Below are positions 52,045-58,283 of a stretch of DNA of 58,283 nt, piece after piece (position 1 is the stretch's first letter; each line of letters opens with the position of its first letter). This DNA comes from Faecimorpha stercoravium (lineage in GTDB: Bacteria > Bacillota > Clostridia > Lachnospirales > Bianqueaceae): NCBI GenBank assembly GCA_018712555.1, contig DVGT01000025.1, positions 1 to 58,283 of the forward strand, in the 5' to 3' direction. The notes under the pieces are model-generated. The model was not told the origin of the DNA and did not search any database. It was given only the letters and a program-made list of their open reading frames with translations. Position numbers and translations under genes: made by a program.

Positions 52045-52124
52045 AGGCGTGGCCTAACAGTTTTCTAATGCAGTAGGTGCAGAGCCACGCCTTGAGTTTG
52101 CCGCCAAAGGGCGTCAAACTCCGA
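52036..52124 (+). repeat. Promoter-double-hairpin repeat, copy 3
   Basis: The unit keeps TGGTATAAT, the stem GGCGTGGC...GCCACGCC and the second hairpin GAGTTTGCCGCC...GGCGTCAAACTC. The loop of hairpin 1 has diverged (TTTTCTAATGCAGTAGGTGC), while both stems are conserved exactly. This pattern suggests selection on structure or recent mobility. Confidence 0.85.
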
Positions 52125-52138
52125 AGGAAGTCTGGGTA

Positions 52139-52156
52139 TGGTATAATAGGCGTGGC
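52139..52156 (+). repeat. Promoter-double-hairpin repeat, truncated copy 4
   Basis: TGGTATAATAGGCGTGGC, the first 18 bases of the unit, exactly 103 bp after copy 3. It lacks the remainder and runs into the ddh leader. Confidence 0.8.
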
Positions 52157-52190
52157 TAATTAAACAAGAACTATAGAGAGGAGACAGGAT

Positions 52191-53177
52191 ATGAGTATTC
52201 GAATTGGTATTATGGGATATGGAAACCTGGGAAGAGGTGTAGAATGCGCGATTCGTCAGAATCCAGATATGGAACTTGCGGCGGTATTTACCCGCAGAGA
52301 CCCGAAAAATCTTACGATTCTGACACCGGATGTTCCTGTATATGCAGCAGAGGATGCGGTGAAGATGCAGGATCAGATCGATGTCATGATTTTGTGTGGC
52401 GGAAGTGCCACGGATCTGCCAGTACAGACACCCTTCTATGCGGAGTATTTTAATGTGATCGACAGTTTTGATACACATGCCAAGGTTCCGGAGCATTTTG
52501 AGGTAGTGGATCAGGCGGCGAAGAAGGGCGGCAAAGTTGCGATCATGTCTGTAGGCTGGGATCCGGGTATGTTTTCTTTGAATCGAGCCTATGCGGAGGC
52601 GGTGCTTCCACAGGGCAGCGTATATACCTTCTGGGGAAAGGGTGTAAGTCAGGGACATTCGGATGCGATCCGGCGTATTGAAGGCGTGTTGGATGCGCGC
52701 CAGTATACGATTCCTGTAGAGGCTGCGTTAGAAGCAGTGCGCAGTGGAAAGGATCCAGAACTGACCACACGACAGAAGCATACCAGAGAGTGCTTTGTGG
52801 TAGCGAAGCCGGGAGCAGATCTTTCCCGCATTGAGGAAGAGATTAAGACGATGCCCAATTATTTTGATGAATATGACACCACCGTTCATTTCATCACGGA
52901 GGAGGAGCTGAAGCGCGACCACAGCGCATTGCCGCATGGTGGGTTTGTGATTCGAAGCGGAAGAACGGGTTGGAACGCAGAAAATCATCATGTCATCGAG
53001 TACAGCTTGAAACTGGATTCCAATCCGGAATTCACATCCAGTATTCTGGTGGCCTATGCACGGGCGGCATATCGTCTGCAGCAGGAGGGTGTATCCGGCT
53101 GTAAGACGGTTCTGGATATCGCGCCGGCCTACTTAAGTGCTAAGAGCGGAGAGGAATTGCGTAAGAGCCTTCTCTAA
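52191..53177 (+). CDS. ddh: meso-Diaminopimelate dehydrogenase
   Basis: A 328-aa NADPH enzyme making meso-diaminopimelate in one step from tetrahydrodipicolinate and ammonia, for lysine and peptidoglycan. The Rossmann start IRIGIMGYGNLGRGVECAI is at residues 3-21. Family segments include VFTRRDP, IDSFDTHAKVPEHF, SVGWDPGMFSLNRAYAEA, GKGVSQGHSDAIRRIEGV and the C-terminal NPEFTSSILVAYARAAYRL. ATG 52191 follows GAGAGGAGACAGG. It may be read from the repeat promoters upstream. Length is typical. Confidence 0.95.
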   Translation: MSIRIGIMGYGNLGRGVECAIRQNPDMELAAVFTRRDPKNLTILTPDVPVYAAEDAVKMQDQIDVMILCGGSATDLPVQTPFYAEYFNVIDSFDTHAKVPEHFEVVDQAAKKGGKVAIMSVGWDPGMFSLNRAYAEAVLPQGSVYTFWGKGVSQGHSDAIRRIEGVLDARQYTIPVEAALEAVRSGKDPELTTRQKHTRECFVVAKPGADLSRIEEEIKTMPNYFDEYDTTVHFITEEELKRDHSALPHGGFVIRSGRTGWNAENHHVIEYSLKLDSNPEFTSSILVAYARAAYRLQQEGVSGCKTVLDIAPAYLSAKSGEELRKSLL

Positions 53178-53198
53178 AATCATACATGGTAAACGTCT

Positions 53199-53235
53199 AA
53201 GAGCCCCGCAACGGTTTGCGTTGTCTGGGGCTCTT
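53199..53235 (+). terminator. Terminator after ddh
   Basis: AAGAGCCCC...GGGGCTCTT encloses a smaller stem GCAACG-GTTT-GCGTTG. The T tract is short. Confidence 0.65.
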
Positions 53236-53300
53236 GAGATTCTAAGCATGATCCGTATCCTGTGGCATATAATGGAAAAACAAAATGAGAGGCATGCTGT

Positions 53301-54335
53301 ATGAAACGGATGTATTGTCTGTTTTTACTGAGCATCCTGCTGCTGGGGTCTGGAAGTGGCTGCACACCGGATATATCGGAGGCAGAAGGACGTTTTGCAG
53401 GGTATTATGTTTCAGGAAGTCGGCTTCCATTGACCGAAGATGCCGTGGCAGGATTGACACATCTGCACTTGGCGTTTCTGGTTCCAAAGCAGGACGGCAG
53501 TCTGCAGAGCACGGAACTGTTCGAGATTCATTGTCAGCAAGCCGCGCAAATCAAAGAAGATCATAAGAATCTGAAGATTTTAATCAGCATTGGCGGTTGG
53601 GGAAATTCTGACGGTTTTACAGATATAGTACGAAATGAAGAAGCGCTGGAGAATTTTCTGGACGCAGTGCGAGAATGGCTGAGGAACTATGATCTGGACG
53701 GCATAGATTTGGATTGGGAATATCCAGATCCTACGCAGAAAGAGGCATTTTGGAATCTGATCCTGGAATTGCGCAGTTGTCTGGATCGTGAGGAGGAAAG
53801 TACAGAGAAAAGATATCTGCTCAGCGTAGCGGCCCCCGCGTTTTCAGCCTTTCCGCAGGAAATCCTGGAAGGACACCAGGAGGACTTTACAAAAGTCGAT
53901 TATTGGAACCTGATGACCTACGACTATCATATAGGACAGGAAGGAGCAAACGCGCCTCTCTATGCGCCGCGGAGTGAGTGTGTGGCACGCACGGTAGAGA
54001 CTTATGAAAAAACAGGGATCACAAAAGGAGCCCTGAACCTGGGCATCCCTTTGTATGGAAGAGGGTGGGACGCAAAGAAGGGTTGGATACAGGCTTCTTA
54101 TGATGATATTCTTCGCGACTATAAGGACTTTACCTATACGTATAATCCAATCACGCATACGCCGTATTTAATACAAGAGGAGAATTGGATCTCCTATGAG
54201 GACGTGCGATCGGTGAAGGCCAAAAGCAGATACGCGCGGGAAGAAGGCCTTGGCGGTCTTATGTTTTGGGAACTTTCCGATGATATGAAACAGACGCTTC
54301 GCAAAACAGCGCGAAGCGTCTGGAAAGAAACGTAA
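53301..54335 (+). CDS. Glycoside hydrolase family 18 lipoprotein
   Basis: A 344-aa exported protein. The signal helix is followed by SGSGC, with Cys21 the likely lipid anchor (position -3 is Gly, so the lipobox is imperfect). The GH18 barrel shows ILISIGGWGNSDGF and the catalytic DxxDxDxE motif as DGIDLDWEYP, with Glu140 the acid. Later segments MTYDYHIGQEG and GGLMFWELSDD fit chitinase-like barrels. It may cut chitin, peptidoglycan-like or N-glycan GlcNAc links, or bind them. Converges with the next gene, whose stop is adjacent. Confidence 0.88.
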   Translation: MKRMYCLFLLSILLLGSGSGCTPDISEAEGRFAGYYVSGSRLPLTEDAVAGLTHLHLAFLVPKQDGSLQSTELFEIHCQQAAQIKEDHKNLKILISIGGWGNSDGFTDIVRNEEALENFLDAVREWLRNYDLDGIDLDWEYPDPTQKEAFWNLILELRSCLDREEESTEKRYLLSVAAPAFSAFPQEILEGHQEDFTKVDYWNLMTYDYHIGQEGANAPLYAPRSECVARTVETYEKTGITKGALNLGIPLYGRGWDAKKGWIQASYDDILRDYKDFTYTYNPITHTPYLIQEENWISYEDVRSVKAKSRYAREEGLGGLMFWELSDDMKQTLRKTARSVWKET

Positions 54336-55442
54336 TCAGTCGAGCAATCGGAAGGAGAGTTTCACAGGCTGATGATCCGAGGAGATGAAATCCGTGGAGA
54401 TGACCTGACTGGTGGCCTCCACGTTGTCGGACACGATGAAGCCGTCTACAGTTACCGTATAGGTGACGCCCTCTTCGTAAGGGATATCGGCGCCGCGGCA
54501 GCTGGGCACCTCATCGTAGTTGTCCGGAATTACAAAAGAAAAATGAGACCGCAGATCCTCTGGAGACAGCGCATAGACCCAATCAGGAATTTCCTGCTGA
54601 GAAGGAAAGAGTTCTATGGTAGAAGCGATATCGTGATTAAAATCTCCGCCCGCAATGACATAATTTCCTTTTGCATATTCTTCTTCCATCACATCCAGCA
54701 GCATATCGAGCTGCTGTTTGCGGATGGTTCCACCTTCATCATAGGCAGTCAGATGCAGAGTGATGAGAGAAAGCATCTTGTCGTTCTGTACCGGAACATA
54801 GCTGATGGTAAAGCAGCGATCCAGATCCGTCAGCCGGGTGATAAAACCATTGTCTATCGGTAGACTGCGACGCAGATTCTCCTCGATATGATAGCGGGAG
54901 AGCGTCAGAAGACCGCTGTTTACAAGCCCGTGAGGAGAGAGGATCGGATAGAACAGATAGGGAGAATGAAACGCATTCGTATAGACGGAACCATACCCGG
55001 TAAATCCCTCTATCATCATGTTCACCTGATTCACATGATAGCTGCGGGTAGAATCAGTATCTACTTCCTGCAATAGATAGAAATCGCTATCCAAAGATTG
55101 CAGAATAGAACGGCTGGTTTGTGTATTCGCGATGACACGCTCCTCACTGAATGCCCTGGAATACTGTCCCTGTGTGGGAGTGCCATCTTTCATGCGCCCT
55201 GTATCCATGAAGAAAGTATAAGTGGGCTCATATGCACCAAATCCGATATTATAGGTAACGGCGGTGTAGGTGGTTTCAGGTTCAAGAACATTTTCTGGAT
55301 TATTTTCAGTAGAGAGATGGACATAGTCCGGAATCCGGTTATAGCTAAGTTGCAGGTAGAGGGCATATCCGCCAACAAGAAGTAATACAAGGAGACAGCA
55401 GGCCCCCAGGACGATCCCTGTGATTATTAATATCTTTTTCAT
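54336..55442 (-). CDS. Membrane-anchored endonuclease/exonuclease/phosphatase-fold protein
   Basis: A 368-aa protein. Residues 5-28 form a transmembrane or signal-anchor helix (ILIITGIVLGACCLLVLLLV). The remainder has the metal-dependent phosphodiesterase fold: TAVTYNIGFGAY (Asn), LLQEVDTDSTRSY (Glu), AGGDFNHD (Asp/Asn) and the terminal SSDHQPVKLSF (Asp-His). Such exported proteins may be nucleases, phospholipases or sphingomyelinase-like; the sequence does not tell which. Start 55442 has AAAGGAG. Confidence 0.85.
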   Translation of the reverse strand: MKKILIITGIVLGACCLLVLLLVGGYALYLQLSYNRIPDYVHLSTENNPENVLEPETTYTAVTYNIGFGAYEPTYTFFMDTGRMKDGTPTQGQYSRAFSEERVIANTQTSRSILQSLDSDFYLLQEVDTDSTRSYHVNQVNMMIEGFTGYGSVYTNAFHSPYLFYPILSPHGLVNSGLLTLSRYHIEENLRRSLPIDNGFITRLTDLDRCFTISYVPVQNDKMLSLITLHLTAYDEGGTIRKQQLDMLLDVMEEEYAKGNYVIAGGDFNHDIASTIELFPSQQEIPDWVYALSPEDLRSHFSFVIPDNYDEVPSCRGADIPYEEGVTYTVTVDGFIVSDNVEATSQVISTDFISSDHQPVKLSFRLLD

Positions 55443-55522
55443 GGAAACGCTCCTTTGATAACAAAATGGGTTCAATATTTACTATAACACAAACAGGAAG
55501 AAAATACAACAGGAGGAAAGAT

Positions 55523-56032
55523 ATGCGATATCAAATCGAAGGATTCGAAGTCGAAGTGGTCTATAAAAAAATCAAAGGCATCTATCTCCGAGTAGATCCG
55601 GAGGATGGGACGGTTCGTCTCCATGTGCCGAATGGGACGACTCAGGAACAAATTGCTCAGGTTGTTCATGATCATCGGACATGGATTGCATCGCGAAAGA
55701 AACGGCCATCGGCAACAGAGGTTCAAAAAGAGGCCATGCGAGAGAGATTGAAGAGCCTGATTCCTTACTGGGAGCAGACAATGGGGCTCAGAGCCTCCCG
55801 GTATACGTTGCGGAGCATGCGTAGTCGTTGGGGAAGCTGTAACCCCAAGACAGGGCATATCACATTGAACCTGGAGCTGGCAGCGCTTCCAGAAGAATGT
55901 TTAAGTTATGTACTGGTACATGAACTCAGTCATTTGTTATATCCTGGGCATGACCGGAATTTCTGGTCCCATGTGGAACGATATGTTCCGGAGTGGAAAC
56001 GAATTCGCCGTTATATGAGAAAAGGAGAATAA
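55523..56032 (+). CDS. YgjP-like zinc metallopeptidase (DUF45)
   Basis: A 169-aa protein. The zinc motif is HELSH (His133, Glu134, His137), with His143 in PGHDRNFW as the probable third ligand. The conserved SMRSRWGSCNPKTGHITLN precedes it. A YgjP/WLM-type minimal peptidase, probably cytoplasmic; substrate unknown. ATG 55523 has AGGAGGAAAG. Confidence 0.9.
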   Translation: MRYQIEGFEVEVVYKKIKGIYLRVDPEDGTVRLHVPNGTTQEQIAQVVHDHRTWIASRKKRPSATEVQKEAMRERLKSLIPYWEQTMGLRASRYTLRSMRSRWGSCNPKTGHITLNLELAALPEECLSYVLVHELSHLLYPGHDRNFWSHVERYVPEWKRIRRYMRKGE

Positions 56033-56036
56033 AAAA

Positions 56037-56057
56037 ACATGGGAGTGACTCCCATGT
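56037..56057. terminator. Bidirectional terminator between converging genes
   Basis: ACATGGGA and TCCCATGT form a compact stem, with an A run on the left. It lies between the YgjP-like gene and sfsA. Confidence 0.75.
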
Positions 56058-56061
56058 CGTT

Positions 56062-56730
56062 TCAAAGCAGGACAGGAACAGCCTGGTCAATGACCAGAGA
56101 ATCCGGTGAGACCAGACTATCGAAAGCCAAGATATGAACACCCGATTCGGCGGCTCGACGGAGTGTTTTTCCGAACTGAGGATGCGTCATATCATTCGGA
56201 GAAAGTCCGCGAGCGCCTTTCATAGCAAGAACAAAAATAAGGTAGGGTTCCCAGCCTTCTTCTTTAGCCTGTATCAATCCTTGCAGATGTTTGATCCCGC
56301 GATCAGTGGGCGCGTCCGGAAATCGTGCGATTCCGTCCTCACACAGCAGTGTGACTCCCTTGGCTTCGATGAGGCCACGCGCTCCCACTTTAAAATCAAA
56401 ACGAGAATCCTTCCATGTATATTCGGGACGAATCTCCTGGTCCGGGAAAAGCTGAGGCAGAAATTCAGCAAGTACCGTATTGGGTGCCTGACTATCTATA
56501 TTGACCCAGGAGCCGTCTTGACGGCATACGCTGATCAGATCGTAGGCCGTTTTGCGCATCGGAGAATCGCAGTGCTGCACGTATATAGGGGCATGAGGGA
56601 ACAGAAGCTCTCGGAGGCGCCCCGTGTTTTTAACATGTGCCAGGTGTATCTGGTCTTCGATTTGGATCCGTGCCGTGAATCGATTGAGCCGCTCCAGGAA
56701 GAGAGCGGGATACATAGATGGATACCGCAT
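56062..56730 (-). CDS. sfsA: DNA/RNA nuclease SfsA
   Basis: A 222-aa protein of the SfsA family: RFTARIQIEDQIHLAHVKNTGRL, IDSQAPNTVLAEFLP, then the PD-(D/E)XK-like region SRFDFKVGARGLIEAKGVTL and FPDAPTDRGIKHLQ. First described as a sugar-fermentation stimulator and later shown to have nuclease activity in other bacteria. Its ATG at 56730 overlaps the stop of the upstream hemolysin III gene (TGATG), so the pair is translationally coupled. Confidence 0.93.
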   Translation of the reverse strand: MRYPSMYPALFLERLNRFTARIQIEDQIHLAHVKNTGRLRELLFPHAPIYVQHCDSPMRKTAYDLISVCRQDGSWVNIDSQAPNTVLAEFLPQLFPDQEIRPEYTWKDSRFDFKVGARGLIEAKGVTLLCEDGIARFPDAPTDRGIKHLQGLIQAKEEGWEPYLIFVLAMKGARGLSPNDMTHPQFGKTLRRAAESGVHILAFDSLVSPDSLVIDQAVPVLL

Positions 56731-57425
56731 CACAGTACATACAGGTATACCGCGAAGAAATGAAGAATGCTTCCCGCGAGTACAAAGAAATGCCAAATCG
56801 AATGCATGTAGCGAATTTTACTGCCCAGTGCATAGACGATCACGCCCAAAGAGTAGGCAACACCACCGCAAACCAGAAGAATCAGGCCAGGTGTGGCCAG
56901 TGCGGCAACCAGAGGACGAATGGCAAACACAACGGCCCAGCCCATGGCCAGATAGCATACTACGGAGATCTTACTGAACTTTTCCAGGTCGATGGCATTC
57001 AGAATCATTCCGATGATGGCGGCGCCCCAGATCACAGAAAACAGAAGCCATCCGGTGGAACCATGTAGAGTCACCAAGGTGAACGGCGTATAGGTACCTG
57101 CAATCAGCAGGAAAACACTGCAGTGATCGATTACACGAAAGACACGTTTGGCCTGATTGGGTTTTAAGGCATGATAAATGCAAGACATCGTATAGAGTAT
57201 AATGAGAGACAGACCATACACAATACTGGAAGTGACACCGAAAGGCGTACCATGCATCACACTGCGTACAATACATAGTATTAGACCCGCCAAAGAAAGC
57301 AGCGCTCCCACGCCGTGAGAAATCGAACTGATCAGTTCCTCTCCTAAGGAATATTTGGGAATAGAAATCCGATGCCTTTTTACGGGAACAGCCGTGGGCA
57401 TGCACTCGGTAACTTGCGACATCAT
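56730..57425 (-). CDS. Hemolysin III / PAQR-family membrane protein
   Basis: A 231-aa protein with seven transmembrane helices. PAQR signatures are visible: EELISSISHGVGALLS, the Ser/His site SCIYHALKPNQAKRVFRVID, and the C-terminal HSIWHFFVLAGSILHFF, whose His residues bind zinc. In bacteria the role is unclear; ceramidase-like or membrane-homeostasis activity is suspected for the superfamily. ATG at 57425 after GGGTGATT is preferred over GTG at 57431. Confidence 0.92.
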   Translation of the reverse strand: MMSQVTECMPTAVPVKRHRISIPKYSLGEELISSISHGVGALLSLAGLILCIVRSVMHGTPFGVTSSIVYGLSLIILYTMSCIYHALKPNQAKRVFRVIDHCSVFLLIAGTYTPFTLVTLHGSTGWLLFSVIWGAAIIGMILNAIDLEKFSKISVVCYLAMGWAVVFAIRPLVAALATPGLILLVCGGVAYSLGVIVYALGSKIRYMHSIWHFFVLAGSILHFFAVYLYVL

Positions 57426-57455
57426 AATCACCCTTTCATCTAATCTTGAATACTA

Positions 57456-57483
57456 GATGATGCAAAAATAAATAAGCATCATC
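57456..57483 (-). other. Leader hairpin before the hemolysin III gene
   Basis: GATGATGC (57456-57463) and GCATCATC (57476-57483) form a perfect 8-bp stem just after the expected transcription start. No T run follows. Confidence 0.5.
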
Positions 57484-57494
57484 TCGATGCTTAT

Positions 57495-57523
57495 ATTATA
57501 TAACGTCGATACGGATTATTCAA
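57495..57523 (-). promoter_or_regulatory. Promoter of the hemolysin III-sfsA pair
   Basis: On the minus strand TTGAAT (57518-57523), a 17-bp spacer and TATAAT (57495-57500). Confidence 0.75.
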
Positions 57524-57584
57524 CACCTTTTACAAAAAATTAATATATGAATCATTTTCCATCCTGAGAGGCAGCAACGCGTGA

Positions 57585-57965
57585 TTAGGACTTGCTGGCA
57601 GCAAAGAGGGCGGCTTCTTGTATCCAGCCCATCAGCTCTTCGTCAATTTCTTCAAGACGGGAAATGAGCAGATGATGCGTCCAGCGGTTCGGATAGGGTT
57701 CGGTTGCAATATCAATCCGAGGCGATGTTACTCTATGCCTAAGACCGAATGTTACAACGATATAGGGGATCGGACAGTCTTTTTTCTTGCGTATCCGCAG
57801 GAAGGAGACGCAAGCGAACAAATGTGTATTATAAAAAGAAATCTGGCTTTTTTGTACTCTGATGCTTATATCGGGAATTCTGTGTATAATCTGACGTTCC
57901 AGCTTCTCGTACAGAGGAAGAGCATCCATAGATTTTTCAAAAAACGATAGAACATCTGCCTGCAT
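57585..57965 (-). CDS. DUF5655-like protein
   Basis: A 126-aa cytoplasmic protein. The segments SFYNTHLFACVSFLRIRKKK, IVVTFGL and the TEPYPNRWTHHLLI motif resemble the DUF5655 family, small proteins of unknown function. It begins at ATG 57965 after AAGGAG. I have no functional prediction. Confidence 0.65.
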   Translation of the reverse strand: MQADVLSFFEKSMDALPLYEKLERQIIHRIPDISIRVQKSQISFYNTHLFACVSFLRIRKKKDCPIPYIVVTFGLRHRVTSPRIDIATEPYPNRWTHHLLISRLEEIDEELMGWIQEAALFAASKS

Positions 57966-58170
57966 ATATGTTGCACTCCTTGTATGTGTATTTAGGGAGA
58001 GGGTATAGAATTCCTCCTCGGCCAGGAAATTCTATATCCACTTCTGTTGTCCATACGTACTATGTAAAAACCCGTTTTTGGGCACATTTCATTATCTAGT
58101 TTACCACATGAAAAAAGAAAAGTCTAGTTTTTTTTTTAGATTATGATACAATATCTAAGCCATTTATGAT
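57966..58170. other. Intergenic DNA next to the right-hand insertion element
   Basis: No gene is seen. TAGTTTACCA at 58097-58106 equals the end sequence of the IS3-type element at 388-397, which may be chance or a remnant. Long A and T runs follow. Confidence 0.4.
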
Positions 58171-58283
58171 AATGTCCCAGTATACCACAAATGAAAATGT
58201 CCCGGATGTGTGGTATAATCATCCTTCTGTAAGATTAATAGACAGGAGGAAATCATTATCAGAAAGGTAAATCTCTCAATGGA
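58171..58283 (+). mobile_element. Left end and first codons of a second transposase (possibly ISNCY type)
   Basis: Two direct repeats of ATGTCCC (58172-58178 and 58197-58203) are followed by an extended -10 box TGGTATAAT (58211-58219), AGGAGG (58244-58249) and an open frame reading I-I-R-K-V-N-L-S-M to the window end. The KVNLSMN-type start recalls ISNCY-group transposases of Lachnospiraceae, from memory. No ATG, GTG or TTG lies near the ribosome binding site. The candidates are ATT at 58255 and ATC at 58258, or the distant ATG at 58279. The remainder is outside the window. Confidence 0.5.

Noticed and set aside
52065..52658. Minus-strand frame running from ddh into the repeat element
   Set aside because: It crosses a conserved gene and ends in non-coding hairpin DNA; similar frames over the other copies are also artefacts.

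Overview
The window looks like a chromosomal segment of a Gram-positive anaerobe of the Clostridia, most likely Lachnospiraceae. The grounds are the gene order era - yqzL-like - recO - single-chain glycyl-tRNA synthetase - pyruvate,phosphate dikinase, strong AGGAGG-type ribosome binding sites, consensus sigma-A promoters, a meso-diaminopimelate dehydrogenase and an Ech-type energy-converting hydrogenase. This assignment is inference from content and order; no rRNA or marker comparison was possible. The window starts inside an IS3-type insertion sequence and ends at the beginning of a second, different transposase gene.

Layout. 1-533: IS3 orfA fragment (minus) and a tandem imperfect-palindrome repeat. 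0.6-10.8 kb: housekeeping block (membrane protein of unknown function, M16C peptidase, Era, YqzL-like protein, RecO, GlyRS, PPDK). 10.9-19.6 kb: CmpB-family membrane protein, an AgrA/AgrC-like two-component pair, then LCP protein - MoxR ATPase - DUF58 - transglutaminase. 19.6-21.3 kb: an AT-rich ABC exporter broken by a single-base frameshift. 21.3-27.7 kb: carbohydrate block with two ferredoxin-tailed aldo/keto reductases flanking a GH31 glycosidase, then a DHDPS-family aldolase. 27.9-35.6 kb: two related cassettes, each a small secreted protein followed by a lipoprotein, lying around trmO, a GH106-like glycosidase and csoR. 36.0-41.3 kb: heavy-metal P-type ATPase with two CsoR-like operators, an IlvD/Edd dehydratase and a MATE transporter. 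41.5-52.0 kb: a complete twelve-gene hydrogenase operon, hypA-hypB-echABCDEF-hypF-hypC-hypD-hypE. 52.2-58 kb: ddh, a GH18 lipoprotein, a membrane-anchored phosphodiesterase-fold protein, a YgjP-like metallopeptidase, sfsA, a hemolysin III homologue and a DUF5655-like protein.

How the genes work together. The ech genes encode all six subunits of a membrane [NiFe] hydrogenase that couples ferredoxin oxidation and H2 formation to ion pumping, and the hyp genes supply its NiFe(CN)2CO cofactor; all twelve are one tightly packed transcription unit. CsoR and the P-type ATPase share an 18-bp palindromic operator and probably form a copper-responsive pair although they are 2.1 kb apart. The GH31/AKR genes, the aldolase and the GH106-like enzyme point to use of plant or host glycans. 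LCP, MoxR/DUF58/transglutaminase and Ddh are envelope functions.

The least explained elements are (i) the duplicated secreted-protein/lipoprotein cassette, whose lipoproteins share a Cys-x4-Cys-x-His-x4-Cys-Asn-Ala-Tyr motif, and (ii) a repeated promoter-plus-double-hairpin element with a 103-bp period, present as two copies before and one and a fraction copies after the hydrogenase operon.
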